NCBI RefSeq assembly: GCF_905475345.1
Contig: NC_066587.1
Span: 822,070 to 886,069 of the forward strand
Reading direction: 5' to 3'
Source: Vespula vulgaris
Taxonomy: Eukaryota; Arthropoda; Insecta; Hymenoptera; Vespidae
Length of the DNA stretch: 64,000 nucleotides
A program made the translations under genes and the position numbers. The notes beneath the pieces are model-generated. The model was not told the DNA's origin and searched no databases. It saw nothing but the letters and a program-made list of their open reading frames with translations. Of this stretch, positions 12,701-23,869 are shown piece by piece (positions within the stretch are counted from its first letter, which is position 1; each line of letters begins with the position of its first letter).

Positions 12701-14220
12701 CTAAATCTTACGCAAGTTAAGGCACTGCTGTGCTTTTCCATTACCCTGTAAAGATTTATAGTGGCAGAATTTGGCTGGGTTTCGACTTTTTCTTGAATCA
12801 CAATAACTTCCCAAAGTTTTACATTGTGATCATTGCCGCAAGTAACCAATTGATAAACTTTGGTAAATGACTCACTAGCTGTATATTATCAGAGTAATAG
12901 GATTTGTTAGTTACAACCGTCTAATATGTTATTTTATAATAAGAAGATATATACTTGTACCTGTTACTTCTTGCGAGATTGAAAAATCACACGACACTAC
13001 ACCAAGATCATGTGCATCGTCTACCGAAGCAAACACGGTTACTGATTGACTATTAGACATGTTAGAATCGATCATTTCGGCAGTGGAGAATAGGTTCATA
13101 ACGCCAAACGTGCACGTTGTGAGCAACCAGTTTGAGTCAGGTGTAAAACATACTCCTTGCACGGCACTTTCGTGTTTCTGAAATGATCTGGAGAAAAAAG
13201 GAAAAAGAAAAAAAAGAAAAAATTATAACGATGGTATTATTGCGTTTGTTATATCAAGAGAAATTATTTACGATCACGAACAGTAACGTAAGAAGATCTT
13301 GCCTGATCAAAGTACGATGAATCAAATCCCAAAGACAAATCTGTCCGTTATCTCCGGCTGTAACTAGCAATGTTGAATCCTGTGAAAATCTGCAGGTTCT
13401 TATAGATTCTCCGCTAACTTGTACCATCGTGTGTATCTTCGTTCCCGTCTTTAATATAAAATTTAAAAAGATTTTCAATCGTTGTCAGGTAAACTGATCA
13501 TGAAAATTTATTATCCAAATCGAAATATTTTTTGTTGAAAGTGAAAAGAAAGAAAAAGCTCGATTTTAACATACGAGACAGATCAAAGATTTTTATTTAA
13601 TATTATATAGGATAATCGATAAAACTTATTCACAGTTCCATTTATTATTGTGTCAACCAGTAATGCTAAAAATATTCTAATATAAAAACCAAAAAGATAA
13701 TCTAAGGAAAACAAAAATTCAAATATATAAAAATATCCTACCCTTAAATTCCATAGCAACGTAGTACCGTCTATACTAGAAGAAGCTAGCATGGTCGATT
13801 GTGGGCTAACTTTGACCGAAGTTACCCCATATTTGTGACCTAAAAGTGGTGAAAAGAAAGCTTCGACGTAGCCCGTACCATTCTGCCATTCCCAAACTCT
13901 TACACGTTTATCCCTAATAAATAATAAAAATAATTTATTATTATCTCGTTCTTATTATTATAATTATTATAATTTATAAACAATAATAATTATTATTATT
14001 ATCATCATCATTATTATTATTATTATTATTATTATTGCTATTATTATTAATACGTTGTATCAGGAATGTATATAAGTTAAAGTATCGATGAAAAGTGGAC
14101 TATTATTTACCCCGATCCAGTTACCAGGATACAATCGCCAGCAAAATCGACGCTATTTACGTCGCTGGTATGAATCGTTAGAGTTTGTAGAGCTTGTACG
14201 TCCTCGATCATGGCAGTCAT
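9721..14220 (-). CDS. WDSUB1: WD40-SAM-U-box protein (WDSUB1 type) with two WD40 propellers
   Basis: Seventeen exons join in phase into 902 residues: 14111-14220, 13742-13913, 13303-13448, 12961-13187, 12640-12878, 12467-12557, 12252-12361, 12043-12185, 11754-11943, 11528-11673, 11204-11412, 10844-11115, 10654-10744, 10447-10541, 10209-10370, 9959-10103 and 9721-9881. Residues 1-365 form one seven-repeat WD40 propeller and about 366-710 a second. A SAM domain (WRVDDTLKWLNEIGLSKLM) and a C-terminal U-box (FLCPITHEIMKEPVQCSDGFTYER) follow. By family knowledge WDSUB1 is a putative E3 ubiquitin ligase whose U-box recruits an E2; substrates are not established. The vertebrate protein has one propeller, so this one is about twice the usual WD40 length. 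Exons 1-7 and 8-14 have the same intron phases (2,0,2,1,0,1,0), which points to an internal tandem duplication. The exon 3 donor is GC rather than GT. Exon 7 read through would stop after VGKLV, and exon 8 holds an ATG at 12179, so two separate genes remain possible. Confidence 0.88.
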
Positions 14221-15223
14221 CTTTATTAATTCGAGACGGGATTCTTACCTTAAATTAAAAATTACATTATTGTTATTATTATCGTAATATCGTTGTTATT
14301 ATTATAATTATTATTACGTCATACTTCTTATTTTATTTCTCATGTTTTATTTCAAACATTTTTTGACTCCACGACTGTCATGATTATATTTGTTCGTTTA
14401 TAATTTCGCATCGATGATCATTGAATCATTAATCAATGTATCTCTACGATTTGTCTAGTTGAAATTTATTCGTTATAAGTTCTTTATTAATTTTTAAAAT
14501 CAATTACACCTATTTCAAAGACAGATATTTTAACGTTCTGATTAGACTTGCAATTTTATGATATGAAAAATAATATATAGTCTTGACGAGTCTTGGAGAA
14601 GAGTAATTGACATTTATAAAGTCAGAGTGGAAAAAGAAAATAACTTTTGACCTATCCTGTATCTAATGCCGATTGACGCTTATAACGACGCATTATGATT
14701 CTATCAAATAATGTTTCTAACTTCATTATAGCGAGTAAATGTACGTACGTCGTGAATTATTAAAAGAAGAAAAAATCAATTGTCCAACAAGGATACGCGA
14801 AATATGTACGAGTTAACTCGTAAAAGATATCAAAATTCTGTCGTATGATGATATTAACGAAATTAACAAAATTTCATTGTGATTTTATTAATGTTTTTTT
14901 TTTTTTCATTTTTTCTTCTTCCTTATTTTTTTAAACCTATATTTTCTACATCAACGCAATCATTATTGTAAACAAAATACTTTGGATGGAATACAAATTT
15001 TTATTAATTAAAAAAAAGATATATGTATATATATATGTACACATATATTTTTCTGTACAAGCTTTTAGCTAAAAAAAAAAAAAAAAAGAAAAGAAAAATT
15101 CTTCAGCTGAAAAGAAAACTGATTCAAATTTTGTGTGTCTTGAAAATTAAAATTTATTATTAGTCCTGTAAAACATTTTTGAGATTTTGAGATTATTAAT
15201 GATTAGTCTAAAATGATATTGAT

Positions 15224-15225
<2 letters not shown>

Positions 15226-15271
<46 letters not shown>
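15226..15271. repeat. (TA)n microsatellite
   Basis: Uninterrupted TA array of about 45 bases. Confidence 0.9.
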
Positions 15272-15275
<4 letters not shown>

Positions 15276-16605
15276 GGAATAATTAAAATTCAAAAAAAAA
15301 AGAAAGAAAGAAATTCTAATAAAAATATAATAATGTTTCTAACGACCTCTAACCTTAACACATCGAAAGGTTCACGAGTATGTACTTGTATGTCTCAATA
15401 ATGAATGAGAATGAAATCGACTATCTGTTCTACAGGTGGGAAGCATAATAAAGTATTTCAACTAAAGACTTTCAAAGTCTCGATCCTTATCGTTAATCAT
15501 TATAAATGAGAATAAAAAAAAAAATAACAATAATAATAACAATAAGAACAACAATCATCGACAATAATAATAATGATAAAGATGATAATGATGACGATGA
15601 TAATGATGATAATAATGATGATAAAATATGATAATGATGATGATAAAAAATAAAAGTAACAAACAAATACTAGGATTCATTAATGAATGAAAAATCACAA
15701 TAAATATTTAAAACAAAAAACAAAAACAAATTAATCATATAATATTCTTGATATGATTATTAAATATATATTTCTTATTTATGATTCTTCAATCGATTTC
15801 ATAAGTTATTGTACATATGAATATTTGTTTAGATATAAATATTTTTGAAAAATTATTTATGTAAAACAATTTATTTTTTATTATTTTATTTTTAATGTTT
15901 GATTTAAATCTACATAGCAACTTAAATAACAACATACGCACATTGCGTCTATGATATACCGCTGACGTGTAACATATAATATATCGATCGATCATTACAT
16001 GTGAATTTCTTTTCTGATTATATACATGTATACAATAATAGGTATATGTGTGTATGTATACACATATATATATATATATATATATATGTAGATCGTAAGT
16101 ATTATTAATTAAGTGTTAAATAATTAAAATAATAAAAGAAAATTCAAAAAGAAAAAAGAAATATGTCGATATTACACACTTAATTTTTCTACTAAGGAAA
16201 AGAAATAATTAATAAAAATATATATATATATATATAAGAACAAGAAATAATAAAAGATGGAGAATATAGGATTTTAGAAAAATTCAACAATAATGTTGCA
16301 ATAAATCATCGACATTACATGCATGTATGCGTGTGTATAACGTATTATTAAAAATTTCGATATTTTTATAACTAATTATATACTCATCATTTTTTGTTTT
16401 TATAACATTAACAATTACAAAATCTTTTATGTCTATCGCGGAAAAATGTAACCAATATTTTAGAAAACCTTTGACTACGTTAGTCGAAACAAATCTTTAA
16501 TCCTATATTACCGATCAAATTTTCAAGAAAGAGATGAAATAGATCAAATAAAAAATAATACAAAAGAAACAGAAAGAGAGGAAAATAAAAAATTAATAAT
16601 AATCC

Positions 16606-16636
<31 letters not shown>

Positions 16637-16765
16637 ACAATAACAACAACAATAATAATAATAATGATGATGATAAAAAAAATCACGAAAGAGCTATTCG
16701 ATGAATTAAACATTTTTAACATATATAAATATGTATATATATAAATAAATATTTTTTACTCACAG

Positions 16766-17037
16766 ATAGAAAAGGCACATGTTGCAGACACTAGAGAGAG
16801 AAAGAGAGAAATAATTCGTTGCTCGATCAATGAACTTTTATGATGTCCATCGTTACAAATCGGATTTTACATTGCTTTCTAGACGATGATAGTATTCTAG
16901 AATTTATTGGAACCAACCAAAAAATTTATCCGGACGATGAACACTCAAAAAAAACAGGATACCCCGAAGAGGGCACCTGTCACAATGAAGTTATAACGTT
17001 AAACGCATGTCCACATCGGACCGAACCAGATCGATAA
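16766..17037 (+). other. Unrecognised coding-like patch
   Basis: A good acceptor (TTTTTTACTCACAG) ends at 16765. The next bases read open for 25 codons (IEKAHVADTRERKREIIRC...), then TGA at 16841. A second frame, 16840-17037, overlaps this stop and encodes 65 residues of mixed composition (for example FLDDDSILEFIGTNQKIYPD). Base composition is less AT-rich than the flanks. It could be a last exon of an unplaced transcript or a decayed gene or transposon piece. I recognise no family. Confidence 0.2.
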
Positions 17038-17966
17038 TACAGAGGAGGAAATAGTAGTGGAATAGCTTCAGCTATATTTCTTTTTTTCAATACACATTAC
17101 CGACAGACATGTTTTCATTCGAAACATCGGATACACATTTATTTGTTCAAACTTTCATTATTTTTCTTTCTTTCTTTCTTTCTTTATTTCTTCTTTTTAT
17201 TTTCTCTTTTTATTTTCTTTTCCATTGTGTCTATTTTTTCGTCTTTCTTTTTCTTAGAGTAATAACGATCAATAACGATATTAACTTCGTTTGTTTATTA
17301 CATTTGATTTATTGATATATGTAAATTTGTAACATTTGTAGTATATTATCAGGGAAGATTTTTTGTTCCCTTTTTTTTTGTTTTTTGTTTTTTATATTGA
17401 AAATATTTGTTTTAGTTTCTAATTAGTTCGTACATCTATCAAAATAACTGATATACGTACTATCGTTGCGTAGAGTTGTTTTAATGTCGGTAAAATAGAT
17501 TTCTTTCGGCATTGATAAGTCAAAATTGTTGCCACGTTATTTATTAAATTTTCGAAGGATCTTGAATTTATTTAATACGGATACGATTGAAATATTTTAT
17601 AATAAAGTTATATCGCTGTGATAATTTCTGTGGATCGCTGTATTAATTTATACATTGAGATTAATTTGAAATAACGGTCACGTATGTGGCGCCATGATAG
17701 AAATTTCATGGATGCAATATCATATCCATTCTTCGTAAATCGTACTGCATCTATTCTATTTTCTTCTATTCGTATCGTATATTTTACATATGTGCGCACG
17801 TTCATTTGTTTGCGTGTATGCGTGTAAATAATATTCGAAATGACAGCCGAGGAACATCATCAACAAAGCTATTGGACGAAAACTTTGGAGTGCAGGTGGA
17901 AAAAGTTTTTTTGTCAGCTACCTTTTAATGGATCGATAATTAATAAGAATTGAAAATTGGAATCTG

Positions 17967-18826
17967 ATGCCTCTCGGTAGTAAACCTGAGTGTGTAAATT
18001 GCGGGACTCGGGAAACTCCACTTTGGCACTCCACCGAATCCGGTAATCTATGCAATGATTGTCTGGAGAAAAAAAGATCCGCCGAAGCTAATGGTGAAAC
18101 GAAGAACGAGGAAGACGACAAAAGTGGAACGTTGAAACCTATTAGACGAAGTACAAGGATAACGAGGTATTGTAACTCGAAACCAAGTGTTCCACATAAG
18201 ATTGTTCCAAAGGGTAAAGGCAGGCGAAACTTATTTAAAAAAACGGTATAGTTCCATCTGTTCAAACTGCATATTAATTAAGATTTTTTAAAGTATATTT
18301 TGTAAGTATATCTTCGTTGTATCCAGCCAGTGAAAGCTCCGACTGCCACTGCAACTCCTGTCACCAGCAATTTTGTCTTCTATAAAGGTACTTATTTTCA
18401 AGTTGGAGATATAGTTTCTATGCAGGACATCGACGGTGGCATTTATTACGCCCAAATACGTGGATTACTTACCGATCAATATTGCGAGAAGAGCGCTGCT
18501 GTAACTTGGCTTTTGCCGACCACCGCGAGGTATACAAGAGTATTTATGTTGTTGTTACGTTAAATACGCATGCTTCGTTGAAATAAATTAAAAGAGAAAG
18601 TATCGATTATAGTCCTCCGCCAGAAGAAGGATTTTGTCCGGAAACTTATATAGTTGGACCAGAGGAAGATTTACCACGTAAATTGGAATGTATGGAATTT
18701 GTTATGCACGCACCATCGGATTATTATAAACTTAAAAATACTCCTTATCCTCCACCATTATTGGAGAAGGGTGTCGGATACGTATGGACGACTTTGAGGA
18801 ATGAGATTAATACATTTAAAAAATGA
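17967..18826 (+). CDS. GATAD1: GATA zinc finger domain-containing protein 1
   Basis: Three exons (17967-18245, 18327-18529, 18613-18826) join in phase to 231 residues. The N-terminus carries a GATA-type zinc finger with cysteines 9, 12, 29 and 32 (CVNCGTRETPLW...LCNDC), a CX2C-X16-CX2C spacing. A basic linker follows (IRRSTRITR). The conserved C-terminal half contains FYKGTYFQVGDIVSMQDIDGG and ends in a VWTTLRNEI helix, both typical of GATAD1. By family knowledge this is a nuclear chromatin factor found at H3K4me3-marked promoters with Sin3/HDAC complexes; it differs from true GATA activators. The first ATG gives MPLGSKPECVNCG, matching family starts. The identification is confident. Confidence 0.95.
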
Positions 18827-19584
18827 TAAAAGAGATACTATCCTTGGTAAAAGATCTTATTTATTGTAAAACAGAGGTTTATCTGTGAGTGTAAATACCT
18901 GCCTTCTAATCGCGTAGTGTTTCTTCTGTTATTTTGAATTTTACTTCATAAGACAAAGTAAACACGAACAAACAGCAAAGATTATAAAAATTTAAGATAT
19001 GTCAGAGAAATGTTTATTAAATATACTTTTATTACATTATAACATGAATGTTTAATGATTTTAATAACAATATAAGGGAGTGCATTTTTAATGAACAAAA
19101 TATCATAAGTATATTACTATGGATAATGGGAGAAATGCAATATTGGTATGTAGTAACATAGATTTAGTGTACCTTCGTAATTATACACGAACAGCATTGA
19201 ACAGTCTATATTTTCCAAACGTGGAGATAAACTATATCTGTTTTCTTTGTCCATAATACAAAATTTCAAAGTATTCTTCGATTTCTTTACGCTTACGAGA
19301 GAATTTTATTTCAGACTTCAAAGTAAAAATTTGTCTGAAATTGATCGATTCATAATATTCTCCTTTGTTGGAAACATTTTTCAGCACAAAGAAGACAATT
19401 GTTTAAATAGTTTTTATACACTTTAACTCTGATATCGTTGAGACGAGGTGTACGAAGTGTTGGGCAACATTGGTGCATTTTCATTTGCTCGAAGGGAAGG
19501 AAAGATTATCCTTGTAGTGTTATCGCTTGTACCTGGGTTGGTAGAAGAAAGCAGTCAGCTGGGAGCTAACGATGTAACGGCTGG
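18827..19584. other. Convergent 3' flanks of GATAD1 and AP-3 sigma
   Basis: The two genes converge here, so this stretch should hold both 3' UTRs. No further exon is visible. Confidence 0.5.
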
Positions 19585-20497
19585 TCAGAATTTGAGATCT
19601 TTTATTGCTTGCGGTAAGTCAGGTAGCTTCATATCCTTTATTTGCTGCGGAATATTCATATTCTTCACCGCCGATACAGCACGCGCTGGCGCAGCTGTGA
19701 TTCCCGCCTGCACACATTATATGGATGGAAAAAATGGAAAATGGGCAAATGCTTGGGATTAATCGATAGCAATTCATTTCCAGGAGTGAAGACAAGTAAT
19801 AAATAGCTACACAATACATATTTTATTTATGGATTATTGCGACGTATACAATTGCAATAAGGCACTGTCATGGAGCAGACATTTATAAACAATAGTATTA
19901 TCATGCGTGTTATGAACGGCGATTGTATGAAGCTATGAAAAAGATTTATGTTTCAAGTTCTTAGTAACAAAAAAAAATAAAAAAAAAATTAAAAAAATAA
20001 AAAAAAAAGAAAAAGAAAGAGAGAGAAGAAATCACAGACAATTGTACATAGGACTGAATTTATTTAAGGTGGCCAGATTGTCTACTGCTGATTTACTTAA
20101 GGAGGGGGCCCCAGAAGGACAAACGGACGAGGTGAGCAAGATCGTCCTGATCTGTAAGTCCCCTAAAATTGATGTTAGGTTGATCAGTCCTACCACCACA
20201 TGAAACTGCTTTACGGAGCATACCAAACATGCATAGCTAGCAATCAACAAATTGCTACAAGTAATTAACTATTTGAAGCTTGGTTAATATGACATTTAAT
20301 TATTATTTCAATTATTCATTTACTTATTATATTCCCCTAAATATATTCTAAGATGTTAACTAACTGAAGGACAATATTTATATTACGATTTAAAATTCGA
20401 TGAATGAAACAAAGAAATTATAATATCTGTAATAAGTTTGTAATAAATGAAATTCTTTTAGTTAAATATATCTGCGCTAATTATTTATAGAATATAC

Positions 20498-20529
<32 letters not shown>

Positions 20530-21292
20530 AAATATATATATTCTAATATTTTATTAAATTACTTAGTTATTCAGAAAAAGTATTTAAGAAATAATATTAA
20601 TGCTGCTAAAGAATTTATCTCATATTAATTTAGAAAGCATTATGCGGTAACGTTATGTTTTCATATTATTTGCAAAGCATTTGTTTGGTAATTTAAGCAA
20701 AAAAATATAAAGATTAGATAAAAAAAATATTACGATTGAAGGACTTACCTCTTGTTTTTCCAATTTGTTTTGATCCTCTATTCTCGTTAGTATCTCTGTC
20801 ATATTAGTTTCTAATACCATACCACCCATCACTAATTCATTAAGTATATAATGAACTTTATCGACGTGGAAAATAAGATCGAGTTCACACACATTTTCGA
20901 AACATTTGTCCAGAGTTTCCACGAAAACTTGTATCAGATCTAGAATACCAAGTTCTGATTCAGAACTGTCAACACAAAATACGAAGTAAAGGGTGGCATA
21001 GTGACGATAAATTAGTTTATAATCGGATCCTCCTATAAGGCTACCACCTTCCAAAAAGTTACAAACGTTATCGTCTCTTTTCGATACAAGTTGAAATGTC
21101 TCTTTAATAATCTGTTGTTGCATATCTTCATTCTAAAAAAATAAATTAATAATATTGTAATCGTAACAGATGAATCTAAATGATAACGACCATTGAAGCA
21201 AAAATTTATATATATATACTTACGAAGTATTGATAAAATTTTGAAAGACGTGGCTTTCCATGATTATTAAAAACTAAAATAGCCTTAATCAT
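19585..21292 (-). CDS. AP3S: AP-3 complex sigma subunit
   Basis: Three exons (21224-21292, 20749-21132, 19585-19707) join in phase to 191 residues. The sequence starts MIKAILVFNNHGKPRLSKFY and contains YRHYATLYFVFCVDSSESEL, LDLIQVFVETLDKCFENVCE and VMGGMVLETNM, the longin-type core diagnostic of AP-3 sigma. The tail has the conserved APARAVSAVKNMNIP stretch. By family knowledge it is the small subunit of the AP-3 adaptor, which sorts cargo from endosomes to lysosomes and lysosome-related organelles such as eye pigment granules. Length matches the family (about 193). The roughly 1 kb second intron contains an unusual GC-rich island that could be an alternative last exon. Confidence 0.96.
20032..20151 (-). 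other. GC-rich coding-like island in the AP-3 sigma intron
   Basis: In an otherwise AT-rich intron this stretch is clearly GC-richer. On the minus strand it follows CTTACAG and stays open, in the phase left by AP-3 sigma exon 2, for 39 codons to TGA (IRTILLTSSVCPSGAPSLSK...). It could thus replace the normal C-terminus. On the plus strand it also reads open (KVARLSTADLLKEGAPEGQT) up to a strong donor, GACGAG|GTGAGC. Which strand, if either, is used cannot be decided here. Confidence 0.3.
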
Positions 21293-23869
21293 GATGATAA
21301 ATTATTATTAATTATATATCGTTATAGACGAAAGGTTATATACAAGAATGTACGATCATTGACATATGTATGTAAAAAGATTAGAATTGATGATCGTTAC
21401 ACGATAGGAACATAATTCACGCACATTTCTTTTAATTAAATAAATAGTAATATCTATCATACTATAGTATTTTTAAACCTAAGTTTTTCACTTCGCCATA
21501 ATTGCTTCATAGCGTTAATTAGTTCAGATTATTATTTATACAAAACGAAAATATTTTAACCATATATATATATACACATACACACACATGTATATATATA
21601 TATATATTATTATTATTAGCACATAAGACTTTTTATCATTTATCAGAATTTATCATATACAATATTAAACAATTTATCACTATAGTCTAAACTCCAATCC
21701 TATGTCACAGTACATTATAACACGTTTTAGTACTGTTCACTATCCAAAGATTCTAATATATGCGACTCTAGCGCCAGATACGAACAAAATATGAACTACA
21801 AGTGTAATAGAGAAACACTGTTCCTGCTATGCGCCTATATTATCGATATATAAGCTTGTTTAGGTTATATTCTTCTTACGCGTAATCTAACAATCGAGTT
21901 AATACGTAACAGAAATTTGTCTAAGTATCTGACAGAAGTCATCTGACAGAAACAAAAAAAAAAAAGATAAATTATTTTCTGAAGATAAATTAATTGAAAA
22001 ATATTCGTTAATTTTACAAACTTTATATTTTTTATTCTATTTAAATAGCTAAAGCGTATTTAAACAGAATACATAAGATATACAATATAACATATAAAAA
22101 ATAATAGCAATGATAATGGAAAGAAAATAGCTGATAGATATCTTGAATTTTGAAATATTTCTTTTTCTTTATTACTCGTTAATATTAATTCTTTTTTTTT
22201 TCGTGAAAGAAAAATATTTGACAACTCATTGAAATATTCAAATTGCAATGAAACGAGAAGACTCTATCGTGATCTAATAAATAAAGCAAAAAATAAGAAA
22301 CGAGGATAAATCAACGAGTATATTTCCGAAAAAATTTTATCGTGGTCATTCAATGCTCTTTTACTTTTAATTATTTGCAATTAATTATTCGGACCGATTC
22401 GAATCTTTCGTTATCGATATGATTAAGTGATCGGAGGGATTTAAAAATTCACTTATTATTTAAGAATTTTTCTGTGATGGCTCCAAAACACTCGTCCGCC
22501 ATTTTGGTTGCAATTAAGCTTCTGTTTAAAATTCGTAAATGATTGAAGATGAGATAAGTCCATATCGAAATTAATTGAGATCCTTTTTAGCGATGCACTG
22601 ACTCTAATACGAGTCGTTATTAAATTTATTTCGTGAAACTTTACTGTCTCTTATAAATATAATCTGTGCGACTGTTAAAAAAATAAAAAAACTTTGCGAT
22701 CATTGACTCTAACGATTGCATTGCACGCAATCCATGTAAATTCACTTGTTGTTTAAATAACGAAACGCGAAGGGACAAATATTGCTTCTATTTTTTACTT
22801 TTTATTTGAGCGATAACGTTTTAAAACAGAAAAATTATTAGTATCGATGTTGCAATAAAAAATAATACCCTTCGCGTACGTTCAAATTATTGAAACAATT
22901 TTAAAATAATCGAAAGTATGATTTATTCAAGTTTACCCGTTTGGAAGAGAAATCTTCGATGTTTACTCGTCGAAATGTAAAAGAAAACTAACTCGACAAC
23001 TCGTCAAAATCAATGAAAAGTTCGTTTTGTTGACTTTACGCGAGGGCAGGAATTTACGTGTAAGAAAATGTTGAATAAAAATTTTGTTTATATTTATCGC
23101 GTGTTACAGCTATGTTCAAGCGAATATATATAAATTTAGTTATTATAAATGATTGTTATATAATAATTTATAACTATCAGAGTTCACTATAACGTTTTAT
23201 ATATCTTTTTATAAACGAATGTTAAATGGTCAAAGAAATTATTTATTTTAATCCGCGATTACGAAATAAAAGAGCTGTTATATTTATCGATTAAAATTTA
23301 ATGGTAAACGGATTGTTTGTCATCTATCAAAATTATTCAGTCTTTTTTTTTTTTGGTTACTGTTTACATCGTTGATCGGTAACGATAACGAGTACAAAAT
23401 TTGTATATTAATGAAAATTATTAATTATTCGAGTTTAATTATATAAGAAAAGATAGTCGATGTTATTGACGTTTTGTTAATAACATTGTTTGTTAATAAC
23501 ATTTTATTAATAAATCGTTAATAATCTATCGCCATGCACGCTTCGAACGAAACATGAGAAACAGCCTTAAAGTAAGCAAATTGCAACGTTTGAAGCGACG
23601 GAGGCGCCTTCTCTCAAAATATAAGTTTACTATTTTGTTGTTATATTTCTTTCATTACGTTCTTGACTACCATTGAATACGTATATGCACGTGTTCGTGC
23701 AGTTGACGGTAACGATATATCAAAAATATGTGATCTTAAATATTTTGAAGAGAAAAGATTAAAGATTTAATACGTATTTAATTAATCATCGCGTATTTAT
23801 AGAATATTTCTTTCATTTTGTCGGCATAGATTACTTCAGTAAAATTTTAGACTATTTCAGAGAAACAAA
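21293..23869. other. Intergenic region between AP-3 sigma and GTF2F1
   Basis: The region lies between divergent genes. It is AT-rich, with no recognisable exon. A CCGCCATTTTGG element near 22497 resembles a YY1-type site, and AGCGCCAGAT at about 21770 is a near-match to the recurring AGCGCCATCT motif. Confidence 0.5.

Larger units (their letters stand above)
14235..17960. other. Intergenic region between two divergent genes
   Basis: It separates the leftward WDSUB1-type gene from rightward GATAD1 and should hold both promoters at its ends. It is AT-rich, with ATT/GAT trinucleotide runs (15515-15660, 16605-16680) and (TA)n at 15226-15271. No known family was recognised; one coding-like patch at 16766-17037 is listed separately. 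Confidence 0.6.
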
